From the NCBI GenBank assembly GCA_001830645.1, contig MIBM01000418.1, positions 11,266 to 21,943 of the forward strand: 10,678 nucleotides of DNA, in the 5' to 3' direction. Shown here in pieces: positions 1 through 6,008 of this stretch. The position numbers and the translations under genes were made by a program. Below the pieces are notes generated by a model, which saw only the letters and a program-made list of their open reading frames with translations, was not told where the DNA came from and did not search any database. Each line of letters begins with the position of its first letter. Positions within the stretch are counted from its first letter, which is position 1. Source of the DNA: Spirochaetes bacterium RIFOXYC1_FULL_54_7 (lineage in GTDB: Bacteria > Spirochaetota > Spirochaetia > Treponematales > UBA12059).

Positions 1-352
1 TCTGGCTATAGTCAAGTTGCTTTATCATGGACTGCAGGGAATGAATCTCCCGCTTCATCTGCAACTGGTAAATATTGACCGTTCTGGAATCTGCTTCCTG
101 TTCTGGAGTAGCATTTGTATCCAGAGAGGACAGGACCTCGTCCCGTATCATCTTCTGCATGTCCGAGAATCCGCTGAAGCCTAATGCGTAGGCAAGACGC
201 ACAACTGTTGTCTCGCTGACTGCGTTGGCCTGACCGATCTGGGCAATAGTCTGGTAGCTGATCTTGTCCAGTGAGTTCAAGGCGTATCTGGCTACTTTTT
301 TTTGTCCCGCAGACAGGGCTTCAAAACGTTCCTTTACAAGCTTGGTAAACAC
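1..352 (-). CDS. RpiR/MurR-family transcriptional regulator, N-terminal part (runs off the left edge)
   Basis: About 117 residues are visible, opening FTKLVKERFEALSAGQKKVA after a GTG start. Residues 1-80 match the N-terminal helix-turn-helix domain of the RpiR/MurR family: a KVARYAL helix, then TIAQIGQANAVSETTVVRLA as the helix-turn-helix, then the LGFSGFSDMQKMIR segment typical of these proteins. Members usually carry a C-terminal SIS domain that senses a phosphosugar; that part lies outside the window. The GTG at 350-352 is chosen because AGAGGG (359-364) lies 6 bases upstream and a TAG stop closes the frame a few codons further back. The gene lies downstream of araA on the same strand but has its own promoter candidate, so it is probably a separate unit. 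A role in sugar or amino-sugar control is inference from the family; the ligand cannot be read from this part. Confidence 0.85.
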   Translation of the reverse strand, partial: MFTKLVKERFEALSAGQKKVARYALNSLDKISYQTIAQIGQANAVSETTVVRLAYALGFSGFSDMQKMIRDEVLSSLDTNATPEQEADSRTVNIYQLQMKREIHSLQSMIKQLDYSQ

Positions 353-378
353 AACAGTCCCTCTTTCACGCTAAAATA

Positions 379-417
379 ATTATAACGAAAGTGAGTTAGG
401 GAGAAATTTATTCACTT
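379..417 (-). promoter_or_regulatory. Candidate promoter and inverted repeat for the RpiR-family gene
   Basis: A perfect -10 hexamer TATAAT is read on the minus strand at 384-379, followed by the SD and GTG of the RpiR-type gene. No good -35 box lies 16-18 bp upstream; the region is A/T-rich. An inverted repeat AAGTGA (389-394) / TCACTT (412-417), with 17 bp between the arms, covers the expected -35 and spacer region. That is where an autoregulator or repressor could bind. The -10 is directly visible; the operator role is inference. Confidence 0.45.
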
Positions 418-434
418 CAGTATAGCATGGAATT

Positions 435-477
435 CCAGAACCAGTGAAGCACTTAAAAAGACTTACTGGAATTCTGG
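435..477. repeat. Imperfect inverted repeat (hairpin) upstream of the RpiR promoter
   Basis: CCAGAACCAGTGAAG (435-449) pairs with CTTACTGGAATTCTGG (462-477), with two small bulges and a 12-base loop (450-461). No T-run follows on either strand, so it is not a standard intrinsic terminator. It sits just upstream of the RpiR-family promoter and downstream of the arabinose operon, so it could be an operator or an RNA 3' end structure; the sequence does not decide. Confidence 0.4.
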
Positions 478-589
478 TTAACCGTGATATGGATAGATCA
501 AGATGCCTTTTCCATGATGGTACTTATACTTTGCGGTGATTGTGCTTCATCCCAGGACGAGACCATAGATATTTAAAAGTTATGAGCAG

Positions 590-612
590 GCCAACCTGGT
601 CTCCCGGACTGT
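590..612. repeat. Copy A of the GCCAACCTGG...GACTGT motif
   Basis: GCCAACCTGG at 590-599 is followed by 7 bases and GACTGT (607-612), downstream of araA on the operon strand and preceded by A/T-rich DNA. The second copy is at 10460-10481 with a 6-base spacer, also downstream of a minus-strand gene. Significance rests on the shared 10-mer, the shared 6-mer and the similar placement. Confidence 0.4.
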
Positions 613-640
613 CAAGCCTGGCTTTGTGACCTTCTGGAGA

Positions 641-680
641 ACAAGACCGCCCCCCTGTCCCTGTAGGAAGGCGGTCTTGT
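641..680 (-). terminator. Hairpin downstream of araA, likely 3' end of the arabinose operon
   Basis: A perfect 11-bp stem, ACAAGACCGCC (641-651) and GGCGGTCTTGT (670-680), with an 18-base loop lies 45 bp past the araA stop. It is strong and GC-rich, but on the minus strand it is followed by TCTCC, not a clear U-tract. It may therefore be a weak or factor-assisted terminator, or an RNA-stabilising 3' hairpin. The pairing is seen directly; the role is inferred from position. Confidence 0.5.
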
Positions 681-725
681 ACTGGACCTTGGTCCTTTTG
701 AGATCAAGACAATTCGGCTCAGTCT

Positions 726-2240
726 CTATCCCCTCCCGCCCCAGTACGCCTCCCCCCAGCCCAGTTCGTCACGCAGCCTGTTCGGGTCGGTACCTTCCTT
801 TATGTGGACAAACTCGACGCCGGCCATCTCGGCCCAGTCACGCAGGCATTCCGCTCCTACTGCACTGCTGTAGGCCGAATGATGGGCCCCGCCGGCCAGT
901 ATCCAGGACTCCGCGGCATCCCGCAGGTTGGGCAGGGGCCTCCACAGCACCCGCGCCACCGGCAGCTTTGGCATGGGCTGCGGGATGGGGATGGACTCCA
1001 CTTCGTTGAGTATCATCCTGAAGCGGTCACCGAGGTCCACCAGGGTTGCACAAATGGCTTTGCCTGGCGCTGCATCGAAGACCATGCGGGCCGGGTCGGC
1101 CTTGCCGCCTATGCCCAGTGGATGCACCTCGATCCGGGGTTTCCCCTTGGCTATGGACGGGCACAGCTCAAGCATATGGGCACCAAGGATGGCCTCCTTG
1201 CCCGATTCAAAGTGGTAGGTGTAGTCCTCCATGAAGGAGGTACCGCCGGGTAGTCCGGTAGCCATGACCTTTACCGCCCGTACCAGCATGGCGGTCTTCC
1301 AGTCCCCTTCGGCACCAAAACCATAACCCTGTTCCATCAGGCGCTGCACTGCCAGGCCGGGCAACTGGGGCAGGCCGTGCAGATCCTGGAAGGTGGTGGT
1401 GAAGGCTCCTGCCTGCCGCTCCTCAAGGAAAGCTTTCATGCCAAGCTCGAAGCAGGCCTGCTCGCGTATGGCCCTGCTTGCTGTTTCGATGGAGGCAGCA
1501 TCGCCCGAGGCTGTATTGGCGGCCAGTTCGTAGCGGTTGGTATATTCGTCAACCAAGGTATCCGCGGCCCGGGGGTCCACCGCATCGATCTTGGCCGCAA
1601 GATCTCCCAGGCCCCAGCCGTTCACCTGCCAACCAAAGCGGATCTGGGCAGAGACCTTGTCCCCTTCGGTGACCGCCACCTCCCTCATATTGTCGCCCCA
1701 GCGCACCACCGTGGAGTTCCGGCCGTCCGCAAAGGCGCAAGCGGCGCGCATCCATAGACCCATGCGCTGCCGTAGGACAGTCTCTTCCCAGTGCCCTACC
1801 ACCACCTTGCGGGGCAGACGCATCCGTGCATGGATGTAGCCGTGTTCGCGGTCGCCATGGGCAGACTGGTTCAGGTTCATGAAGTCCATGTCTATGCTGG
1901 CCCAGGGTATGTCGCGGTTGAACTGGGTGTGCAGGTGCAGCAGGGGCTTGCGGTTGGCCGCCAGCCCGGCTATCCACATCTTGGAGGGCGAGAAGGTATG
2001 CATCCAGGTGATGATGCCCGCACAGCTCGGGTCGGCGTTGGCCTCCTCGAAAATCCTCCGGATACCGACCGGATCCAGCACTGTTGGTTTCAGGATCAGA
2101 GTTCCCGGCAGAGCGGTATCCTTGGAGAAACCGTCAGCCATTATGCGGGCATGCTCGGACACCTGCCTGAGTGTCTCATCGCCATACAGGTCCTGGCTAC
2201 CCACCACGAACCAGAAGTTGAACTGTTTCAGATCTGTCAT
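726..2240 (-). CDS. araA: L-arabinose isomerase
   Basis: Cytoplasmic enzyme (EC 5.3.1.4) that converts L-arabinose to L-ribulose, the first step of arabinose use. The 504-residue product is full length (about 500 in E. coli AraA) and aligns from FWFVVGSQDLYG at the N-terminus to the C-terminal LRWNEVYYG-like end. The four metal/catalytic residues known in E. coli (Glu306, Glu333, His350, His450) correspond to E311 (in GAEGDWK), E338 (in GGTSFMEDYTYHFE), H355 (in LGAHMLELCPS) and the histidine pair H453/H454 (in LAGGAHH). AAGGAG (2248-2253) lies 7 bases before the ATG. The gene follows araB by 48 bp in the same direction and is the last gene of the operon, ahead of a strong hairpin. Base composition is GC-rich like araB. 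Nothing suggests that it is damaged. Confidence 0.97.
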   Translation of the reverse strand: MTDLKQFNFWFVVGSQDLYGDETLRQVSEHARIMADGFSKDTALPGTLILKPTVLDPVGIRRIFEEANADPSCAGIITWMHTFSPSKMWIAGLAANRKPLLHLHTQFNRDIPWASIDMDFMNLNQSAHGDREHGYIHARMRLPRKVVVGHWEETVLRQRMGLWMRAACAFADGRNSTVVRWGDNMREVAVTEGDKVSAQIRFGWQVNGWGLGDLAAKIDAVDPRAADTLVDEYTNRYELAANTASGDAASIETASRAIREQACFELGMKAFLEERQAGAFTTTFQDLHGLPQLPGLAVQRLMEQGYGFGAEGDWKTAMLVRAVKVMATGLPGGTSFMEDYTYHFESGKEAILGAHMLELCPSIAKGKPRIEVHPLGIGGKADPARMVFDAAPGKAICATLVDLGDRFRMILNEVESIPIPQPMPKLPVARVLWRPLPNLRDAAESWILAGGAHHSAYSSAVGAECLRDWAEMAGVEFVHIKEGTDPNRLRDELGWGEAYWGGRG

Positions 2241-2288
2241 TCTTGTACTCCTTGCACGGGATCCTACTGGGTTCCCTTGCGCGATCCT

Positions 2289-3986
2289 TTATTTTGTGCG
2301 GCTTTCCACGAAGGAACCAAGGACCAGGTATTCCTTGTACAGGCGGTCATAGACTTTCGAGCGTCCGGGCTCCGGCTTGTACTCGGTTTCAAGGGGCGCG
2401 GACATGGAGGCCTGGGCAGCCGGAATGTCGGGGTACAGCCCTGCCACCACGGCGGCGAACATGGCAGCCCCCATGGCCACCGCCTGGTCGCTGGCGGGAA
2501 CGGCTATGGGCATGCCCAGCACATCGGCGACTATCTGCATGACCATAGGCGACTTCCTGGCCACTCCGCCTATCGCTATGATGCCCTTCACCGGTACGCC
2601 TTCTTCCCTGAAGCGCTCGATGATGGCCCGGGAGCCGTAGGCGGTGGCCTCCACCAGGGCGCGGTAGATCCTTGGGGCGTCACTGCCCAGGGACAGACCC
2701 ATGATGGCGCCTTTGAGCCGCTGGTCCGCATCGGGGGTCCGCCTGCCGTTCAGCCAGTCCAGGGCCAGGATGCCTGTCTGTCCGGGCACAAGGTCCTTGG
2801 CCGCTGCTTCAAGGGCAGGGATGAGCCTGTCCGACAGTGTCTCGAAGATTAGGGATCGCGTTTCAGGGCTTAGACCTTCGATGCCAGGCAGGAGGGCTTC
2901 CAGAGGCCAGGAAAGGAGTTGCTTGAACCAGGCATACACGTCACCGAAGGCGCTCTGGCCGGCCTCGTAGCCCAGCATGTCCGGGACTATGGATCCGTTG
3001 ACCTGGCCGCAGATGCCTTTTACCGCTGTCTCGGTGGCCGGCCGGGGGCCTACTATCATGTCGCAGGTGCTGGTGCCCATCACCTTGACCATCCAGCCCG
3101 GCCTGGCCCCGCCGCCAACAGCACCCATGTGGGCGTCGTAGGCACCTACTGCCACAGGTATGCCCGCAGGCAGACCCAGCCTGGCGGCCCATTCGGCCGA
3201 CAGGAGTCCTGCGGCCTGGTCGCTGGTCCAGGTCTGGGTTCCCAGGCTGGCCTTGATGGCCGGCAGGCCAGGATGCAGGCCTGCCAGGAACCCGTCCGCC
3301 GGGTAGCCTCCGAAGCCGGCATGCCACATGGCCTTGTGACCCATGGCGCAGCGGCTGCGCCTGACCGCCGCCAGACCCGGCTTGCCTGGTCCGATGAGTC
3401 CGGTAAGCAGGGCCGGCATCCAGTCGCAGTGCTCAAGGAAGGAATGGGCCACCGCCGCCACTGTGGCGTCCTCGGAGAGGGCGCGCATCACCTTGGCCCA
3501 GAACCATTCGGAAGAGTAGATCCCGCCCTCGTAAACGGTGAAATCAATCCCGCCCCAGGAGCGGGCATGTTCGTTGATGTGCTGGGCCTCGGCCAGGGCG
3601 GTGTGGTCCTTCCAGAGGAAGAACATGGCCGCCGGCTTTTCGGTAAATTCAGGCTTCAGGGCCAGAGGTACTCCGTCCCTGTCCACCGCGCAGGGGGTTG
3701 AGCCCGTGGTGTCCATGGCTATGCCCTTTATCCGTGCCGCCGCCTCGGGGCCGGCCTGCTTAAGGGCACCACGCACGCAGCCTTCAAGGGTATCCAGGTA
3801 ATCCTGGGGATGCTGGCGGAAGCGGTTGGCGGCGCTGTCGCAGTACAGACCCTTGGCCCAGCGGGGGTAGGCCATGACGGCGCTGCCTGCCTCGCTGCCA
3901 TCAGCAGCATCCATTATCACCGCCCGGCATGAATCGGTGCCGTAATCCAGCCCCAGTACCCATGCCTGGCCTTTTTCCGGTTTCAT
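2289..3986 (-). CDS. araB: Ribulokinase (FGGY family)
   Basis: Phosphorylates L-ribulose with ATP to L-ribulose 5-phosphate (EC 2.7.1.16), the step after AraA. The product is 565 residues; E. coli AraB is 566. Visible signatures are the N-terminal phosphate-binding motif GLDYGTDSCRAV (12-23), the DTTGSTP segment (92-98), GAYDAHMGAVGGG (281-293) with D284 as the expected catalytic base, the MGTSTCDM adenosine-side loop (303-310), and GGVARKSP (473-480) of the second FGGY signature. AGGAGG (3994-3999) lies 7 bases before the ATG. The start overlaps the stop of the upstream LacI-type regulator as ATGA, so the two are probably translationally coupled. The alternative of a related FGGY pentulose kinase is unlikely given the araA neighbour and whole-length match. 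Confidence 0.96.
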   Translation of the reverse strand: MKPEKGQAWVLGLDYGTDSCRAVIMDAADGSEAGSAVMAYPRWAKGLYCDSAANRFRQHPQDYLDTLEGCVRGALKQAGPEAAARIKGIAMDTTGSTPCAVDRDGVPLALKPEFTEKPAAMFFLWKDHTALAEAQHINEHARSWGGIDFTVYEGGIYSSEWFWAKVMRALSEDATVAAVAHSFLEHCDWMPALLTGLIGPGKPGLAAVRRSRCAMGHKAMWHAGFGGYPADGFLAGLHPGLPAIKASLGTQTWTSDQAAGLLSAEWAARLGLPAGIPVAVGAYDAHMGAVGGGARPGWMVKVMGTSTCDMIVGPRPATETAVKGICGQVNGSIVPDMLGYEAGQSAFGDVYAWFKQLLSWPLEALLPGIEGLSPETRSLIFETLSDRLIPALEAAAKDLVPGQTGILALDWLNGRRTPDADQRLKGAIMGLSLGSDAPRIYRALVEATAYGSRAIIERFREEGVPVKGIIAIGGVARKSPMVMQIVADVLGMPIAVPASDQAVAMGAAMFAAVVAGLYPDIPAAQASMSAPLETEYKPEPGRSKVYDRLYKEYLVLGSFVESRTK

Positions 3987-5170
3987 TTTTGAACCTCCTG
4001 TGTGGTTTTTGTCGGTATTTCTTTGATGACGTATGCGCCGCGGGGGTCTCCGAGGCGTTCTCCAAGGGGTGCCCCGAAAGGTTCCCTGCCGGGTTCCTCC
4101 AGCGGGGGCACATTTTCCTTAAGGTAGATATCCAGAGGCATTTCAATCCGGGGCGCTACTGGCCTGCCAAGCACTATGGCGCGGTACAGGTTCAAAAGGC
4201 CCTGCCGACCTTGTTCCTGGGGTCTTTGCGAAATGATGGCATCGATGCCGCCGTCACTGAGCATCCGCTGGTTGGCCGGTACCAGATCAAAGCCGACAAC
4301 CACAAAAGGTCTGCCCGATCGCAGTTGCCCTCTGGCCTTGGCCAGGCGGTGGGCTGAGGCACTGGTCACAAACACACCCCGCAGTTCCGCATGGTCGCCA
4401 AGAAGGGTTGACAAACTAGTGGCCGCGGTCTCGTCCTGCTCCAGATCCACACCATCCCGGAGCACTCCCCGGGCATGCACTCCTGCCAGGTAAGCCAGGA
4501 AACCGTCCTGCCTTCGGCGTATGTGGTAGTCCTCGCTGTGGGCACTCAGGACTGCGAAGCTGGCCGGTCCACCGCTGGTTTCAGCTGTTTTGACGCTATT
4601 GCCCGCTGCAGGCAGGCAGCCTCCGGCCAGGAGATACGCCAGCCTGCCAGCCAGAAAGCCTGCCCTGTACGGATCCTGCCCTATGGTGCAGATTGGCTGG
4701 CAGCCGGGAAGGTCGGCATCGAAGAAGACATAGGGGATTTCTCCTTCTATCGATGCTATGAAAACCCGGGATTCAGAAGGCAGAACCGGGGGGAGCAGAA
4801 GGCCGTCGGGGTTTTCCTTACGCGCCTTGGCCAGGGTGTTGCGGAAGGAAAGCGGGTCATAGCGGTCGAACTCCAGGATGCTGGTCTGCACCCCGAAGTG
4901 TACCAGCTCATCCGATGCCTCGCGGATGCCCTGACTGGCCAGGTTCCAGTAGCCTGAGTCTTCGTCCTTCCGGGGCAGTATGGCGCAGAAGCTGTAGGGC
5001 TTGTTGCGTCTGAGACTTCTGGCTATGGGATTTGGTGTGAAGCCCGAACTTTCAATGATGGCTTGAATTCTTGTTCTGGTCTCGGTCGATACCCGACCCC
5101 GGCTGTGCAGGACCCTGTCCACGGTGCCTATGGATACCCCGGCGAGTTCTGCTATTTCCTTGACCGTCAT
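3983..5170 (-). CDS. LacI-family transcriptional regulator of the arabinose operon
   Basis: The 395-residue product begins MTVKEIAELAGVSIGTVDRV, a textbook LacI helix-turn-helix, followed by the hinge region (FTPNPIARSLRRN, about residues 41-53). The rest is a periplasmic-binding-protein-like effector domain ending with VVVGFDLVPANQRMLSDGG and ISQRPQEQGRQG. It is longer than usual (about 340), with an insertion after LAYLLAGG and a charged, proline-rich tail. The frame stays open to 5221, but the ATG at 5170 is preferred: AAGGA (5178-5182) lies 7 bases upstream, it fits the family N-terminus, and the longer start lies between the -35 and -10 boxes of the operon promoter. It is the first gene of the operon and its stop overlaps the araB start (ATGA). 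It probably represses its own operon, with L-arabinose or a derivative as inducer; the ligand is inferred from neighbours, not from residues. Confidence 0.93.
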   Translation of the reverse strand: MTVKEIAELAGVSIGTVDRVLHSRGRVSTETRTRIQAIIESSGFTPNPIARSLRRNKPYSFCAILPRKDEDSGYWNLASQGIREASDELVHFGVQTSILEFDRYDPLSFRNTLAKARKENPDGLLLPPVLPSESRVFIASIEGEIPYVFFDADLPGCQPICTIGQDPYRAGFLAGRLAYLLAGGCLPAAGNSVKTAETSGGPASFAVLSAHSEDYHIRRRQDGFLAYLAGVHARGVLRDGVDLEQDETAATSLSTLLGDHAELRGVFVTSASAHRLAKARGQLRSGRPFVVVGFDLVPANQRMLSDGGIDAIISQRPQEQGRQGLLNLYRAIVLGRPVAPRIEMPLDIYLKENVPPLEEPGREPFGAPLGERLGDPRGAYVIKEIPTKTTQEVQK

Positions 5171-5194
5171 GAGCGCATCCTTGGGATACCGGGT

Positions 5195-5212
5195 TGCGTT
5201 ATCGTACACGCA
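5195..5212. promoter_or_regulatory. Predicted LacI-family operator over the operon start site
   Basis: TGCGTTATCGTACACGCA is an 18-bp palindrome with perfect 5-bp arms (TGCGT/ACGCA) and a central CG, the usual architecture of LacI-family operators. It overlaps the last base of the -10 box and the predicted transcription start, so a bound repressor would block initiation. It lies directly ahead of the regulator's own gene, so autoregulation is expected. The palindrome is seen directly; identity of the binding protein is inferred from position. No second copy was noticed by eye. Confidence 0.6.
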
Positions 5213-5240
5213 GAATAGCATCCAAATGCGGAGCTGTCAA
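5212..5240 (-). promoter_or_regulatory. Promoter of the lacI-araB-araA operon
   Basis: On the minus strand, a perfect -35 TTGACA (5240-5235) is followed by a 17-bp spacer and the -10 TATTCT (5217-5212). Transcription should start near 5205, giving a leader of about 35 bases before the ATG at 5170. No other comparable sigma-70-type promoter is seen for this operon. Confidence 0.75.
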
Positions 5241-5356
5241 AACAAAATTTCAGCCAGGGGTGGGGGTGACGGGAACATACGGGTGCTGTGCACGCCAGGA
5301 AAAGAAGGGTTGAAATGCATCCATTATTAACCCCTTATATTTTAACCATGGTATGT

Positions 5357-5385
5357 TTGACAAATAGATATACATTGAATATACT
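5357..5385 (+). promoter_or_regulatory. Promoter of mazEF
   Basis: A perfect -35 TTGACA (5357-5362), a 17-bp spacer and -10 TATACT (5380-5385) make a near-consensus promoter. The predicted start near 5392 leaves a leader of only about 12 bases, with AGAGGG (5393-5398) 5 bases before the mazE ATG. The 6-mer ATATAC occurs twice, 11 bp apart (5368-5373 and 5379-5384), on the same face of the helix across the spacer and -10. These repeats could be contacted by the MazE/MazF complex, which represses its own promoter in known systems; that role here is inference. Confidence 0.75.
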
Positions 5386-5403
5386 TATGACAAGAGGGTC
5401 ACT

Positions 5404-5637
5404 ATGCAAACAGTGGTGCAAAAATGGGGGAATAGCCTGGGCATCAGGATTCCATCGGTATATGCAAAAGAATTTGAACTTAAAAACGGGAGTTTTGTTG
5501 ACATCAGTGTAGAAGAAGGGAAACAGATCATTGTACCCAAAAGAAACAGCCTGGAGGATCTAATGGCAAAAGTTTCCATGGAAAACATCCATGAACCAGT
5601 GGAAACAGGAAGTTCTGTAGGGAAGGAAGAATGGTAG
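5404..5637 (+). CDS. mazE: MazE-type antitoxin (AbrB/SpoVT fold)
   Basis: A 77-residue protein with an N-terminal AbrB-like DNA-binding domain (residues about 3-48; VVQKWGNSLGIRIPS is the hallmark start, followed by LKNGSFVDISVEEGKQIIV). A short acidic C-terminal tail (EDLMAKVSMENIHEPVE) is the kind of segment that in the family wraps around and neutralises MazF. It is expected to dimerise, bind the shared promoter and be degraded by proteases when the toxin is freed. The start has AGAGGG 5 bases upstream. The 3' end overlaps the mazF start by 7 bp, so the two are co-translated. It is divergent from the arabinose operon, with 233 bp between the two start codons. Confidence 0.93.
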   Translation: MQTVVQKWGNSLGIRIPSVYAKEFELKNGSFVDISVEEGKQIIVPKRNSLEDLMAKVSMENIHEPVETGSSVGKEEW

Positions 5638-5969
5638 AATCACGCTACGTTCCCGATAGAGGTGACATAGTCTGGCTTGATTTCAATCCACAAGCGGGGC
5701 ATGAACAAAGAGGACGAAGACCGGCACTGGTACTGTCTTATAAATCTTATAACCAGAAAATTGGTTTAGGTATTTTTTGTCCAATAACGAGTAAAGAAAA
5801 GGGCTATCCTTTTGAAGTAAGAGTTGTTGGAAAGAAGATTCATGGATGCATTTTGAGTGATCAGATCAAGAGCCTGGATTGGGAAAAAAGAAACACGGAA
5901 TATATTGAAAGAGTGAATGAAGACTTGTTGAAAGATGTTCTTGATAAGATCAAAGTAATAATTGACTAA
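5631..5969 (+). CDS. mazF: MazF-type mRNA-cleaving toxin (endoribonuclease)
   Basis: The 112-residue product is close to E. coli MazF (111) throughout, beginning MVESRYVPDRGDIVWLDFNP and ending in the DKIKVIID helix/strand. MazF proteins are ribosome-independent, sequence-specific endoribonucleases held inactive by MazE. Residues equivalent to the E. coli functional positions are present: E25 (GHEQRG), R30 (RRPALVLS) and T53 (PITSKEKGYPFEV), so the toxin looks intact. It overlaps mazE by 7 bp, the normal antitoxin-toxin order. The stop is 39 bp from the convergent stop of the caspase-WD40 gene. The RNA cleavage motif cannot be read from the sequence. Confidence 0.95.
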   Translation: MVESRYVPDRGDIVWLDFNPQAGHEQRGRRPALVLSYKSYNQKIGLGIFCPITSKEKGYPFEVRVVGKKIHGCILSDQIKSLDWEKRNTEYIERVNEDLLKDVLDKIKVIID

Positions 5970-5973
5970 ACGA

Positions 5974-5997
5974 AGCCTGCGAGCATCCGCAGTGGCT
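5974..5997. terminator. Short hairpin between the converging mazF and caspase-WD40 genes
   Basis: AGCCTGCG (5974-5981) pairs with CGCA...GGCT (5988-5997) around the loop AGCATC, with a 2-base bulge (GT). It occupies most of the 39-bp convergent gap, so it is the only candidate terminator for both genes. There is no T-run on the plus side; on the minus side TCGTTT follows. Called as a weak bidirectional terminator, mainly on position. Confidence 0.35.
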
Positions 5998-6008
5998 GTG
6001 TCAAAACG

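Larger units (their letters stand above)
353..725. other. 373-bp non-coding interval between araA and the RpiR-family gene
   Basis: No convincing gene is seen on either strand. The interval holds, from left to right: the candidate RpiR promoter (379-417); an imperfect 15/16-base inverted repeat at 435-477 with a 12-base loop; a copy of the GCCAACCTGG...GACTGT motif (590-612) that recurs at 10460-10481; and a strong 11-bp stem hairpin (641-680) after araA. The plus-strand open frame starting at 626 runs antisense into araA and has proline/arginine-rich, non-protein-like composition, so it is not counted as a gene. Confidence 0.7.

Noticed and set aside
684-699. GGACC-TT-GGTCC followed by TTTT as a plus-strand terminator
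   Set aside because: The 2-base loop is too small for a good hairpin and no plus-strand gene ends there.
626-1009. Plus-strand open frame crossing the araA end
   Set aside because: Composition is dominated by proline, arginine and serine, it has no family resemblance, and it overlaps the araA hairpin and coding end antisense.
1791-2852. Long (353-residue) plus-strand open frame opposite araA/araB
   Set aside because: It is antisense to two certain enzyme genes; such frames are common in GC-rich DNA. The His/Gly-rich translation has no recognisable domain.
2919-3701. 260-residue plus-strand open frame opposite araB
   Set aside because: Same reasoning: antisense shadow of araB with low-complexity translation and no supporting start signal noted.
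5171-5221. N-terminal extension of the LacI-type regulator
   Set aside because: It would begin between the -35 and -10 boxes of the operon promoter, lies before the canonical LacI N-terminus and lacks its own ribosome site.
5283-5293. GTGC-TGT-GCAC palindrome in the lacI-mazE interval as a second operator
   Set aside because: Short, without similarity to the 5195-5212 palindrome and not placed on either promoter; likely chance.
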